DNA of 64,000 nt from CAYQIM01 sp964417555 (GCA_964417555.1 CAYQIM010000048.1:1-64000); one strand, 5' to 3'; counted from the stretch's first letter, positions 8,697 to 17,937 are shown. Numbers and translations are program-made. Notes: a model not told the origin generated them from the sequence alone.

Positions 8697-10973
8697 TTGA
8701 TAAAGCGAGTAATGCGATTTATGGGTAAGAAACCAAAACCCCTCGTGGCTGATCCATTTGCCGAACGTGAAGCAGAAAAATACAGTAATCCCATACCCAG
8801 TCGTGAATATATTTTAGATTATCTCAAAAAGTGTGGTTGTTTGGTTAAGCGTGAGGAGCTCTACCATGTTTTGGGGGTAGAGAAAGATCCTGAACAGCAG
8901 GAGGCTTTGCGTCGCCGCCTGCGCGCAATGGAACGTGATGGCCAAATCGTTTTAACTCGACGAGAAGGTTATGGTTTACCCGATAAAATGAATCTGCTGC
9001 GCGGACGGGTGATTGGCCATAAAGATGGATTTGGTTTTCTTGTTCCTGATGATGGTAGTGATGATCTCTACCTGAGTGCGCATCAAATGCAATGTGTTTT
9101 CCATGGCGATCGTGTGTTAGCACGGGTGATCGGTACGGATAAACGAAATCGACGTGAAGGCGTTATTGCTGAAATTTTAGAGCGCAATACGCCGTCACTG
9201 GTAGGACGTTTTTTCATTGAAAAAGGCGTTGCCTTTGTTGTTCCTTCGAATACCCGAATCACCCAGGATATTTTAGTGGGGGCTGAGGATCAAGGACAAG
9301 CCAAAGCCGGTCAAATCGTCGTTGTTGAGATTATTAACTATCCCAGTTTTCGTAAGCAAGCCATTGGTCGGGTCACCGAAATACTGGGTGATTATATGGC
9401 ACCGGGTTTAGAAATTGAGATAGCAATTCGGAATTATAATATCCCGCATATCTGGCCAGAAGCGGTCCAAGGTGAAATAACACAGTTTGAAGAGGGTTTT
9501 TTACCGAATGATCCGATAGAACGTAGAGATCTACAGTCACTTCCTTTCGTTACCATCGATGGGCAGGATGCAAAGGATTTTGATGATGCGGTTTATTGTG
9601 AACGCCCAAAAAAACAATGGCGTTTAGTGGTGGCGATTGCTGATGTGAGTCACTATGTGATCCCAGAAACCGCATTAGACAAAGAAGCACAAGCGCGCGG
9701 TAATTCAGTTTACTTTCCGAATACCGTTGTGCCTATGCTGCCCGAAGTCCTTTCCAATGAATTGTGTTCTTTAAAACCGAAGGTAAATCGCTTATGCATG
9801 GTATGTGATATGCAGATTTCAACAAAAGGCGAACTTAAGCGGTTTGAATTTTATCCGGCCATTATTCATTCACGGGCGCGGCTTATTTATAACGAAGTTG
9901 CGGCATGGCTACAGCATAAAAAATGCCCCTCTGCGTATCAGCAACTATTGCCCCAATTATATGACCTGCATGCGTTATACCAGCTATTACGAGAAAGTCG
10001 CGAAAAACGCGGTGCCATTGATTTTGAAACCACGGAGACGCGCGTTATTTTTGATTCTGATCGTAAAATAAAACAGATTGTGCCTACGGAACGTACCGTG
10101 GCACACCGCATCATTGAAGAGTGCATGTTGTTAGCCAATGTTTCGGCGGCACATTTTTTATTAAAGGCGAAAATTCCTGCTTTGTACCGCATTCACGCGG
10201 CGCCAGCAGCGGAGAAATTAGCGGATTTGCGGTCCTTTTTAGCCGAATTAGGATTACGTTTGCCCGGCAGCAAGGTCCCAACGCCTAGCAATTATTCAGA
10301 GTTGTTAAAGCAAATTATCGACAGACCGGATGCGCACTTAATTAGAACCGTTTTGCTACGTTCTTTAAGCCAAGCCGTGTATAGCGCCGACAATATAGGG
10401 CATTTTGGCCTTGCTTTCGATGCCTATACTCATTTTACCTCACCGATTCGTCGTTATCCGGATTTAATTGTTCACCGTGCTATTCGGCATGTATTGGCGA
10501 AACGTAAGCCGAAAAAATTTATTTACGATCCGGTGATGATCAGCCGCTTAGGTGAGCATTGTTCAACAACAGAAAGACGTGCCGATGAAGCAACCAGAGA
10601 AGTCTTAGACTGGCTTAAATGTGAATTCATGCGCGATCGGGTAGGAGAAACCTTTGCAGGTATTATTACCAACATGACTGGATTTGGTTTATTTGTCGAG
10701 CTTAAGAATATCTATGTCGAAGGGCTTGTTCATGTGACGGCCTTACGTAATGATTACTATCAATTTGATGCTAAAAGACACCGCTTGCGTGGCGAACGGA
10801 CAGGTATTGTCTATCGTTTAGGCGATAGTATACGCGTCAAAGTGGGTAGGGTTGATTTAGATCAACGCAAAATTGATTTTGAATTGGCAGATGAAAAAGA
10901 AGCAAACGAATCAAAGCCAAAGAAAATACAAAAAGAGAAAAGACAGATTATTAAAAATAAAAAACATGCTTAA
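8697..10973 (+). CDS. rnr: Ribonuclease R
   Basis: 758 residues. In order: an N-terminal helix-turn-helix region, cold-shock domains (GFGFLVPDDGSDDLYLS), the RNB catalytic domain with DGQDAKDFDDAVYCE (the metal-binding aspartates), an S1 domain (GFGLFVELKNIYVEGLVHV) and a short Lys-rich tail. It degrades structured RNA 3' to 5'. The start is TTG at 8697, about ten bases after AGGATG; an ATG at 8712 in the same frame is an alternative. The stop overlaps the rlmB start by 8 bp. Confidence 0.94.
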   Translation: MIKRVMRFMGKKPKPLVADPFAEREAEKYSNPIPSREYILDYLKKCGCLVKREELYHVLGVEKDPEQQEALRRRLRAMERDGQIVLTRREGYGLPDKMNLLRGRVIGHKDGFGFLVPDDGSDDLYLSAHQMQCVFHGDRVLARVIGTDKRNRREGVIAEILERNTPSLVGRFFIEKGVAFVVPSNTRITQDILVGAEDQGQAKAGQIVVVEIINYPSFRKQAIGRVTEILGDYMAPGLEIEIAIRNYNIPHIWPEAVQGEITQFEEGFLPNDPIERRDLQSLPFVTIDGQDAKDFDDAVYCERPKKQWRLVVAIADVSHYVIPETALDKEAQARGNSVYFPNTVVPMLPEVLSNELCSLKPKVNRLCMVCDMQISTKGELKRFEFYPAIIHSRARLIYNEVAAWLQHKKCPSAYQQLLPQLYDLHALYQLLRESREKRGAIDFETTETRVIFDSDRKIKQIVPTERTVAHRIIEECMLLANVSAAHFLLKAKIPALYRIHAAPAAEKLADLRSFLAELGLRLPGSKVPTPSNYSELLKQIIDRPDAHLIRTVLLRSLSQAVYSADNIGHFGLAFDAYTHFTSPIRRYPDLIVHRAIRHVLAKRKPKKFIYDPVMISRLGEHCSTTERRADEATREVLDWLKCEFMRDRVGETFAGIITNMTGFGLFVELKNIYVEGLVHVTALRNDYYQFDAKRHRLRGERTGIVYRLGDSIRVKVGRVDLDQRKIDFELADEKEANESKPKKIQKEKRQIIKNKKHA

Positions 10974-11715
10974 GAAAGAATTTATTTTTGGTTTTCATGC
11001 CGTCGCCGCGATGTTAGAGAAATCACCCGAAAGGATATTACAGCTTTATAGTCAACAAGGACGCCAGGATAAGCGCTTACAAACCCTTATTGAATTAGCG
11101 AAAAATCAAGATATCCCTTTACAAACTGTAGTAAAAAGTAAACTCGATAAATGGACTGAGGGTGCGCAACATCAAGGCATATTGGCAGAAGCCAAATCTC
11201 TCGCACTTAAACCAGAAAAAGATTTATTCAGTTTACTGGCTGATTTAGCCGACCAAGAAAAGCCACCTTTTTTGTTATTACTCGATGAAGTACAGGATCC
11301 CCATAATCTAGGTGCATGCTTACGCTCCGCCAATGCTGCGGGTGTAGATGCTGTTATTATGACTCAAGACCGGTCAGCGACTATCACGCCTATCGTTCGA
11401 AAAGTGGCAGCGGGGGCTGTAGAAGATACATCGATTTTTACAGTGACTAATTTAGCAACGACTTTAAAGAAATTAAAAAATACAGGAATATGGATTTATG
11501 GACTGGATGGTAGGGCAGAGAAATTACTTTACGATATCGATTTAAAAGGTCCGCTAGGACTCGTATTAGGTACCGAAGGGAAGGGTTTACGACGTCTTAC
11601 CCGCGAACTTTGCGATGGTTTATTAGCCATTCCTATGCAAGGCTCCATTGAAAGTTTAAACGTTTCAGTGGCTACAGGTATTTGTTTATTTGAAGCACTG
11701 CGCCAAAGACGCTAA
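10966..11715 (+). CDS. rlmB: 23S rRNA (guanosine-2251-2'-O)-methyltransferase
   Basis: 249 residues from the ATG at 10966 (MLKKEFIFGFHAVAAML), the normal TrmH/SpoU start. The frame is open for 31 codons further upstream inside rnr, but that extension is just overlapping coding sequence. SpoU motifs are NLGACLRSANAAGVDA, LVLGTEGKGLRR and LNVSVATGICLFEALRQR. It methylates G2251 in the peptidyl-transferase P loop. Translation is probably coupled to rnr through the 8-bp overlap. Confidence 0.94.
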   Translation: MLKKEFIFGFHAVAAMLEKSPERILQLYSQQGRQDKRLQTLIELAKNQDIPLQTVVKSKLDKWTEGAQHQGILAEAKSLALKPEKDLFSLLADLADQEKPPFLLLLDEVQDPHNLGACLRSANAAGVDAVIMTQDRSATITPIVRKVAAGAVEDTSIFTVTNLATTLKKLKNTGIWIYGLDGRAEKLLYDIDLKGPLGLVLGTEGKGLRRLTRELCDGLLAIPMQGSIESLNVSVATGICLFEALRQRR

Positions 11716-11862
11716 AAACGATTAAAAAATAAATAGTTTTTAATATTAATTTCTAAGATTAAATCTCATTAACTCTATTCAATAAAATAATTCAAAGGAT
11801 AATACACTATCTTTTTAGATATTTAATAAGGTAAATTATTCTATCAAGAATAACAAAGGAAG

Positions 11863-12873
11863 ATGAGGGTGTCTAAAAAAAACTGGAGAACAAATCAAGA
11901 TTCAGCCTGGAAAGATATTTTAGATGTTTACTTCCAGGCTTTTATGGAATTTTTCTATCTTGAAATAGCAGAAAAGATTGATTGGTTTGCTGGCTATGAA
12001 ATGCTTGATAAAGAGCTTCAGGCAATCACTACGGATGCTATGATAGGAAAACGTTTTGTTGATAAATTATTTAAAGTAAAAACCCTAAAAGGACAAGAAG
12101 AAGTTATATTGATTCACATTGAAATTCAAGGTAAAAAAGAAGAAGAATTCTCTAAACGTCTATTTCAGTATTACTGTAAACTTTTTACGAAACGCGATCA
12201 ATCTATTTTAACGTCAGCTATTTTAACTGATGATAATCATACATGGCATCCTAAGCAGTATCACAGAGAAACTTTGGGTTTTTCTGTTCTAAATTTTAAT
12301 TTCCAAACTTGCAAGTTATTGGATTACCAAGATAAAAAGCCAGAACTTGCAGGTGTTGAGAATCCTTTTGCTATCGTTGTTTTAGCTCACTTAGCCTTTA
12401 TCAATACAAAAAAAGATCCTAAAGCTAGATTTCTATTGAAATACCAGCTGACCCGTCAATTATATGAAAAAGGCTACAGCCGTGATTATGTGATAAATTT
12501 ACTCAAGGTGATAGACTGGGTATTAGTAATGCCAGAAGATCTTGCGCTTGAATATAAGTTAAAAATCTGCGAATTGGAGGAAGTAAAAGAGATGAGTTAT
12601 GTGACTAGTTTTGAACGAATAGGTCGTAAGGAAGGTCTACAACAAGGCTTGCAAGAAGGTCGAGAGAAAGGGCGAAAACAGGGTTTAGAGGAAGGTTTAA
12701 AACAAGGTTTAGAGCAAGGTTTAGAAAAAGGTTTAGAAAAAGGATTTGAAAAATGTCGTTATGAAGTTGCAAGGAATCTTTTAGCAGAGGGTTCGCCTGT
12801 TGAGTTCGTGAAAAAAATCACTCAGTTATCTGACTTAGATTTGACTGAATTAGCGGAAGCCTTAAGCAATTAG
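11863..12873 (+). CDS. Rpn/YhgA-like PD-(D/E)XK nuclease family protein
   Basis: 336 residues with a good ribosome-binding site (AAAGGAAG). The N-terminal half matches the Rpn (recombination-promoting nuclease, transposase_31) fold: GKRFVDKLFKVKTLKGQE followed by ILIHIEIQGKKEEE, where D and the E-x-Q pair are the expected active-site positions. The C-terminal part near residues 256-295 is a low-complexity heptad-like run of EGLxxG / KGLEKG units. Such proteins are often multicopy and mobile in intracellular bacteria. The 147 bp upstream is AT-rich and holds nothing else I can name. Nuclease activity here is inferred. Confidence 0.75.
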   Translation: MRVSKKNWRTNQDSAWKDILDVYFQAFMEFFYLEIAEKIDWFAGYEMLDKELQAITTDAMIGKRFVDKLFKVKTLKGQEEVILIHIEIQGKKEEEFSKRLFQYYCKLFTKRDQSILTSAILTDDNHTWHPKQYHRETLGFSVLNFNFQTCKLLDYQDKKPELAGVENPFAIVVLAHLAFINTKKDPKARFLLKYQLTRQLYEKGYSRDYVINLLKVIDWVLVMPEDLALEYKLKICELEEVKEMSYVTSFERIGRKEGLQQGLQEGREKGRKQGLEEGLKQGLEQGLEKGLEKGFEKCRYEVARNLLAEGSPVEFVKKITQLSDLDLTELAEALSN

Positions 12874-12930
12874 GACGTGTCGCCGTTTACACGGAGATGG
12901 GGCAGAAAATACCTGCTTTGTCACCATGAG

Positions 12931-13764
12931 CTACAAGACGACGCGCTCTAATTTTTGACAGAGTTCACAATACACCGTACTACGCTGTTCTAACTGTATT
13001 AATTGTAAAGGCGATTGGCAGCGATGACAGGGTAACCCGGAACGGCCATAGACGTGTAATTTTTGACTAAAATAGCCGGGTTTACCTTGACTATTAAAAA
13101 AGTCTTTTAAGGTCGTACCGCCTTGCTGTATGGCACGTCGCAAAATAGTTTTTATAGCAATAACAAGGGGTTTTAATTCGACGAATGAAAGGCTTTTTGC
13201 TATTCGTAGTGGATGGATACCGGCGATAAATAAGGCTTCTGTGGCGTAAATATTACCTATGCCTACGACTATCCGTTGATCCATCAGTGCTGATTTGATC
13301 GCACGTTTATTGGCCTGTAATCGTTCATATAAATAATGAGAAGTAAACTGACGAGACAAAGGTTCTATGCCTAAATTTTTAAGTAGGGGGTGCTGTAGTG
13401 GATCGGTATCTGTCCATAACAAAGCACCGAAACGTCGCGGATCAGTAAAGCGCAAGATAGTTTTGTTGTTAAAAACGATATCGATATGATCATGCTTGTC
13501 GGCTACTAAAGGTGTATTCAGAATACGCAGGCGTCCTGACATGCCGAGATGGAGAATAAGAGTAGCTAAGTCAGTCGATAACAGTAGATATTTTCCGCGT
13601 CGTTTTAACTGAGTAATCGTGAATCCTGTGAGTCGCTGTAAATTGTCTTTAGGAATTGGCCAGCGTAAATTAGGTCGGCGAATAATAATCTGCTGAATAA
13701 TGTTATTTTCAATATAAGGTTGTATACCACGTAAGGTAGTTTCTACTTCAGGTAATTCAGGCAC
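12931..13764 (-). CDS. mutM: Formamidopyrimidine-DNA glycosylase (MutM/Fpg)
   Basis: 277 residues from a GTG start at 13764. Fpg needs Pro immediately after the initiator because the freed Pro amine is the catalytic nucleophile; GTG-CCT-GAA gives (M)PELPEVETT exactly. An ATG 24 bp upstream would bury the Pro and must be wrong. The rest is typical: helix-two-turn-helix region with GIGNIYATEALF and a C-terminal zinc finger with CHRCQ and CELCQ about 16 residues apart. It excises 8-oxoguanine in base-excision repair. Confidence 0.94.
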   Translation of the reverse strand: MPELPEVETTLRGIQPYIENNIIQQIIIRRPNLRWPIPKDNLQRLTGFTITQLKRRGKYLLLSTDLATLILHLGMSGRLRILNTPLVADKHDHIDIVFNNKTILRFTDPRRFGALLWTDTDPLQHPLLKNLGIEPLSRQFTSHYLYERLQANKRAIKSALMDQRIVVGIGNIYATEALFIAGIHPLRIAKSLSFVELKPLVIAIKTILRRAIQQGGTTLKDFFNSQGKPGYFSQKLHVYGRSGLPCHRCQSPLQLIQLEQRSTVYCELCQKLERVVL

Positions 13765-13966
13765 TTTTAATGTTCTCTTGCGTTTCAATTGCTTAAAAAG
13801 TTACCAGGTACTGGTATTAAAAGCCATCTATTTGATGGAAGTTCCTAATACTGCTTACACCAAAAAGATGGGCTAGTAACATTTAGACCAAACATAGACT
13901 ATGATAGTATGATTCCGCTCTTTCACTACAGAGTTAATTCACTTAAATTGAAAGGAGAAAATATAT

Positions 13967-14200
13967 ATGTGCCGTAGATTTTTTCCGGCAGTGGTTATTA
14001 TTATCGCTGTCATTATGGCCATTGCGGCTAGTGTCGCTAAGCCAGACTTCGTTGACTATATCGTCGTCATATCTCGTTTTTTTGACATTATGTTACCGAT
14101 CTTAGCGGTTGGGGCTTTGATAAAGTACTTGTGTTGTCCTCGTGGCACGGGTTGCCGTTGTTCCTGTGAGCACTGTAAACAGTGTGGCTGTAAAAACTAA
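13967..14200 (+). CDS. Small membrane protein with a Cys-rich tail
   Basis: 77 residues with a strong ribosome-binding site (GAAAGGAGAA). Two hydrophobic segments (about 7-24 and 33-55) are followed by a 23-residue tail holding eight cysteines (CCPRGTGCRCSCEHCKQCGC). No named family recognised. The tail could bind metal or an iron-sulfur centre, or form disulfides if periplasmic; the sequence does not decide. It stands alone between mutM (opposite strand) and a MITE-like hairpin that could act as its terminator. Confidence 0.7.
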   Translation: MCRRFFPAVVIIIAVIMAIAASVAKPDFVDYIVVISRFFDIMLPILAVGALIKYLCCPRGTGCRCSCEHCKQCGCKN

Positions 14201-14206
14201 AACGTC

Positions 14207-14350
14207 ATAGACCTCTTGCATAACCCAGTAAAAGATTTGAGTTCAATGGCAAACGATAATCGAGGACCGGAGTTTACGTAAATGAAGATTGTAGAGTATC
14301 GTTTAATGCTGAAATTGAGCCTTTTACGCGTAGTTATGCAAGAGGTCTAT
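14207..14350. mobile_element. MITE-like element with 18-bp perfect terminal inverted repeats
   Basis: ATAGACCTCTTGCATAAC (14207-14224) and its exact reverse complement (14333-14350) bound a 144-bp non-coding unit. The interior is also an imperfect palindrome (CAGTAAAAG...AAACGATA against TATCGTTTAA...CTTTTACG), so the whole folds into one long hairpin. Both outer ends read TA next to GACCTC/GAGGTC, which would suit a TA target as in IS630/mariner elements; this is only suggestive. A second left end occurs at 17413. Confidence 0.75.
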
Positions 14351-14415
14351 TTTTCAGTATAAGAAATAAAACTTCATCCTCGGTGAAAGCCGAGAATATC
14401 TATTCCAAATCATCT

Positions 14416-14886
14416 ATGAACCCACTGGATACCGATACCCCTTTCATGGCGCAGGCGTTACAGTGTGCAAGAGAAGCAGAAATGCAAGGAGAAGTTCCTG
14501 TCGGTGCTATTTTAGTGATCAACCATCAAGTTGTCGCGAGTGCTTATAATCAAACGATTACTCAGTGTGATCCAACAGCACATGCAGAAATTCTTGTTTT
14601 ACGTCAAGCCGCGAAACGCTTAAATAATTATCGTTTATTGACAGCGACGGTATACGTTACACTTGAACCTTGTCCCATGTGTGTGGGGGCTTTGATTCAA
14701 GCAAGAATTAAACGACTTGTTTTTGGCGCCTATGATAAACGACTTGGTGCTTTAAGAAGTGTAGTTAATATTTTGCAAACCAAGGGCATCAACCATCATT
14801 TTTCTATTAGTGATGGCGTATTAGCTAGTGAATCTGCTGAAATATTGAGAAAGTTCTTTTTGCAGCGTCGACGGCATACCTCATAA
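14416..14886 (+). CDS. tadA: tRNA-specific adenosine deaminase
   Basis: 156 residues from the ATG at 14416; a GTG at 14383 in the same frame would add 11 residues and neither has a clear ribosome-binding site. Motifs of the zinc deaminase are present: TAHAEI (His ligand and proton-shuttle Glu) and LEPCPMCVGALIQARI (two Cys ligands). It converts A34 to inosine in tRNA-Arg(ACG) and is essential in most bacteria. The MITE-like element ends 33 bp before the GTG codon, so the leader may have been altered by that insertion. Confidence 0.9.
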   Translation: MNPLDTDTPFMAQALQCAREAEMQGEVPVGAILVINHQVVASAYNQTITQCDPTAHAEILVLRQAAKRLNNYRLLTATVYVTLEPCPMCVGALIQARIKRLVFGAYDKRLGALRSVVNILQTKGINHHFSISDGVLASESAEILRKFFLQRRRHTS

Positions 14887-15071
14887 TCTGAACTTAACCG
14901 TCTTCGGTTAATAACCCTAGCAAGAAATACAATGCGGCCAAACATTTAAGTGTGTCGCGTTATCGCTTCAGATTTTTGCTCATGATACTATAGACTACAT
15001 CTTACTAAACTTTATGCTAATATACCTTGTACTACAAAGCTGCAGATTCGCGCATTCAAGTTGTTGGTATG

Positions 15072-15161
15072 GGAGGGGTGGCTGAGTGGTTGAAAGCGAC
15101 GGTCTTGAAAACCGTTAAGGGGGTAACCTCTTCCAGGGTTCGAATCCCTGCCCCTCCGCCA
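15072..15161 (+). tRNA. tRNA-Ser (anticodon TGA)
   Basis: Acceptor GGAGGGG pairs with CCCCTCC; discriminator G and an encoded CCA end at 15161. The anticodon loop CTTGAAA gives TGA. A long variable arm (AAGGGGGTAACCTCTT) marks a class II tRNA, and the T-loop GGTTCGAATCC is intact. It lies 31 bp before the response-regulator gene. Confidence 0.95.
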
Positions 15162-15192
15162 AAATGCAATCGACAAAGAGGAGAGTCATGCC

Positions 15193-15885
15193 GTGATTAA
15201 CGTTATTATCGTTGATGATCATGCATTAGTGCGTTTAGGCATGAAACGCCTATTAGAGGATGTTCGCGATATTAAAGTTATCGGCGAAGCTGAAAGTGGC
15301 GAAGAAGCTATTACGTTGGTGAAAAATGTAAAACCCGACGTTGTGTTAATGGACCTTAAAATGCCAGGAATAGGTGGTCTTGATGCAACACGCCGTCTGA
15401 TGCGTGTTAATCCTAAACTTAAAATAATTGTTGTTACTGTTTGTCGAGAAGGTCCTTTTCCTGATTGTTTAGTTCGCGCAGGGGCCGCTGGCTACATTAC
15501 CAAAGATACCAATGCCGAAGAATTGATAACCGCTATTCGTAAAGTCGTTGCCGGTCAAATTTATATTACCTTAGAAATTGCCCAAAGTATGGCTTTGCGT
15601 CAAGTCTCGAATGCCGCAAAATCTCCTTTTGCCCAATTATCTGAACGAGAATTGCAAGTCATGTATATGGTAACGCAAGGTTTAAAAGTCAATGCAATTG
15701 CAAAACATCTTTGTTTAAGTCCTAAAACAGTCAATACTTATCGTTATCGTTTGTTTGAAAAGTTAGGTGTTCATAATGACGTCGAGTTGACGCATTTAGC
15801 GATGCGCTACGGTATGGTCGATGAAGATGGTAATGGAAATCCCAGTATGGGTAATGATATGAAACCGCTGGATGCGAAGGAATGA
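15193..15885 (+). CDS. uvrY: LuxR-type response regulator, GacA/UvrY/LetA-like
   Basis: 230 residues. Receiver domain with the acidic pocket DD at 8-9, phosphoacceptor Asp54 in VLMDLKMPG and Lys near 105 in GYITKD. A C-terminal LuxR/NarL helix-turn-helix follows (LSERELQVMYMVTQGLKVNAIAKHL, KTVNTYRYRLFEKLGV; segments quoted in parts). The start is GTG at 15193; the nearby ATG at 15188 is out of frame and stops at once. In gammaproteobacteria this regulator precedes uvrC; in Legionella and Coxiella the homologue controls the switch to the transmissive phase. That role is family knowledge. The partner sensor kinase is not in the window. Confidence 0.9.
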   Translation: MINVIIVDDHALVRLGMKRLLEDVRDIKVIGEAESGEEAITLVKNVKPDVVLMDLKMPGIGGLDATRRLMRVNPKLKIIVVTVCREGPFPDCLVRAGAAGYITKDTNAEELITAIRKVVAGQIYITLEIAQSMALRQVSNAAKSPFAQLSERELQVMYMVTQGLKVNAIAKHLCLSPKTVNTYRYRLFEKLGVHNDVELTHLAMRYGMVDEDGNGNPSMGNDMKPLDAKE

Positions 15886-16037
15886 TGAAAAAATAAAGAA
15901 ATTTTTTTCATTAGGACTTAAAAAGATTCCAATGCAAATATTTTATCCATTTTTAGTTCATAGCTTCAGGTAATTATATTTTAATATCTTTATAAGATAT
16001 AATTAATTGTTAACATTGAACAAAAAATGGATAAAAT

Positions 16038-16658
16038 ATGAGAGTCAGCTTTAAACGTAAGCGTGAGTTGAGTTACCTAGAGTCACAATATATTTACATT
16101 AATCTTTTTAAAGCTGTTTCTGCCAAGAATTTACCAGCAGTGGAATTAGCTATTCAACAAATCGGCGAAAATGATTTAAATATTAATAACCAAAGGCACT
16201 CCGGAATAGGAGGAACGGCACTACATCTTGCGGCATGTAGTGATTGTCCGGAAATAATAAAGCGTCTACTTGATGCGGGTGCTGATCCTACTAGCATTAG
16301 TTTTTGCGGTATTACGCAAACGTTTACCCCTCTGCAGTACGCGGTAGCAAACGATTCTTTGCCATCAGTAAAAGCCTTCCTTGAAAACCGAGTTAATCCT
16401 AATCAACAAGGAATAAATGGTAGAACAGCCATACATTGCCTACGATATAACTTTAGTGAAAATCATGCAGAAATATTCCAGCTTCTTTGTGAAACGGGTG
16501 CAAATATTGATGCCCAAGACAAGGACGGTGACACAGCACTACATTATGCGGCTGAAGCGAATAATCTAACAATGCTGAAACTGCTTGTAAAAGCAGGCGC
16601 TAATCTTGCGTTAGAAAACTGTAAAGCTATGACAGCATTATATGACGTAGCTACCTAG
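16038..16658 (+). pseudogene. Ankyrin-repeat protein, 5' fragment of a frameshifted gene
   Basis: 206 residues with about four ankyrin repeats (GTALHLAACSDCPEIIKRLL, TPLQYAVANDSLPSVKAFLE, RTAIHCLRYN, TALHYAAEANNLTMLKLLVK). The frame stops at a TAG (16656-16658). The next frame is open from 16646 and reads RSYLENWNNVENSRGKEIVE, a natural continuation, so one small indel between 16646 and 16658 split the gene. Ankyrin proteins are typical secreted effectors of Legionellales; effector status is inferred. No signal peptide. It lies inside an otherwise conserved uvrY-uvrC block. Confidence 0.8.
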
Positions 16659-16672
16659 AAAATTGGAACAAT

Positions 16673-17395
16673 GTGGAAAATAGTCGGGGAAAAGAGATAG
16701 TTGAATATATGCTAAAAGCAACGCTGGCGAATAAGCCGGATACTGATTTTAGATTTTACATCGAAGAAAGTAGTGATTTAGAAAATTTAGAAAATGGAGA
16801 GATGCTTGCTGACCTTGATAGAGCTAGGCGAGAAGTAGGCGCATTTGCAGATGAATGTAAAAAAGAAATAGAAAGCATGAAAAATAAAAAAATAAGTCAT
16901 ACGCATTTGACGTATTTTGAGTTGTTAAATATAAAAGATGAATTTGAACTTTCTTTAGCCGATATTCAAAATATTAAAGAAGCGTTGGATTCGAAGAGTT
17001 TAGCGATAGAATTTCCACATTATTTTGATTTTCTAAAAGATAATAAAATTGATGAGCTTGCACAACAACTAAAAGGTATGACTAAAACTTTAGCATCTAT
17101 TGATATCGGAGACAAAGAAAGTAAATTTTTGCTAGGTGATGCTAAATTCATAGTTTATGAGAATTTGAGCAAAATAGATGCGGAAAATCTTATACAGGCG
17201 GCTAAAAGTGAGCGACTTTCATCTTCTGAAGATAATCAAATTTCCTTATCGACGGAACTCAGTACATCCAGTGAAGCATCAAAAAATCGTTTATCTGCTA
17301 GCTTCTTTTCTTCTCAATGCAATTATTCTAATTCAGATTCAGAAGAAGAAGCTGAAACAATGATAAGTACAAGGTATGGAGTTTACAGTGGTTAG
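16673..17395 (+). pseudogene. Ankyrin-repeat protein, 3' fragment (helical C-terminal domain)
   Basis: 240 codons counted from a GTG at 16673, but the frame is already open from 16646, so this is the downstream half of the ankyrin gene rather than a new gene. It has no recognised domain: Lys/Glu-rich helices (EVGAFADECKKEIESMKNKK), then a Ser-rich acidic tail (SSEDNQISLSTELSTSSEAS) as in many effector C-termini. If the two halves are joined the product is about 450 residues. Confidence 0.7.
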
Positions 17396-17412
17396 TTTTT
17401 GCTAAATTAATA

Positions 17413-17447
17413 ATAGACCTCTTGCATAATTCTGCGTAAGTACAGTT
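17413..17447. repeat. Left end of the 14207-type MITE next to a family B arm
   Basis: ATAGACCTCTTGCATAA (17413-17429) equals the first 17 bases of the MITE-like element at 14207. After six unrelated bases follows CGTAAGTACAG, which resembles the right end of family B. The other MITE end is missing. The rest of the gap to 17618 is AT-rich with no gene seen. Confidence 0.5.
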
Positions 17448-17618
17448 GATTTCAGCGTTATATGCATAAATCTCACTTATAAGCTACGCTTATTTTACTT
17501 ACTTATTAAAATAAGTGCGCAATTTGTACAAAAATGCGCCTCCGTCTATTAAGTCGTCCAGCTCACTTGCGAGGACTCTGATGTAGGGTTCTCTTTCTCA
17601 GTCAGGAGGTTTTGTTCT

Positions 17619-17912
17619 ATGTTTGTACTAAGACAAATGGCGTTGTTAGTGTTATTGGTTTTTTCGGTAAATGCAGCTACCGCACAAGATATTTCTTGCT
17701 GTGATCAATTACGTAAAGAAGTGCAAGTCCTTAAAGAACAGCAAGATAGAATATTCAAAACGTTAAAACAAGATGAAGTCGATGAGAAAAAAGGTTTTAC
17801 GACCCTAGAAAGTCTGATGGGGGTACTTTCTGATAAATTTCCTGACTTAAAAAATACCCTGCAAAAATTTAAAGATGTCTATGATCAGTTAGGAAAACCG
17901 GCTAATCCCTAA
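17619..17912 (+). CDS. Small secreted hypothetical protein
   Basis: 97 residues. A clear Sec signal peptide (MFVLRQMALLVLLVFSVNAA, cleavage likely after TA-Q near 22) is followed by a Cys pair (ISCCDQL) and a predicted helical, coiled-coil-like segment (LRKEVQVLKEQQDRIFKTLK), ending DQLGKPANP. An AGGAGG ribosome-binding site precedes the ATG. No family recognised. The short heptad-like helix and signal peptide suggest a periplasmic or envelope protein. A hairpin terminator lies 26 bp after the stop. Confidence 0.7.
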   Translation: MFVLRQMALLVLLVFSVNAATAQDISCCDQLRKEVQVLKEQQDRIFKTLKQDEVDEKKGFTTLESLMGVLSDKFPDLKNTLQKFKDVYDQLGKPANP

Positions 17913-17937
17913 AAGACATTTTCAATGGTTATATTTT

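Noticed and set aside
10873..10965. Upstream extension of rlmB
   Set aside because: It only overlaps the rnr 3' end; the family start is MLKKEFIFGFHAV at 10966.
12597..12760. GL-rich repeat as a CRISPR-like array
   Set aside because: The repeats are short, in frame with a protein, and have no spacers; no CRISPR array was seen anywhere in the window.
16640..16680. Programmed frameshift in the ankyrin gene
   Set aside because: No slippery heptamer or downstream stem-loop is visible near the frame change; a plain indel is simpler.
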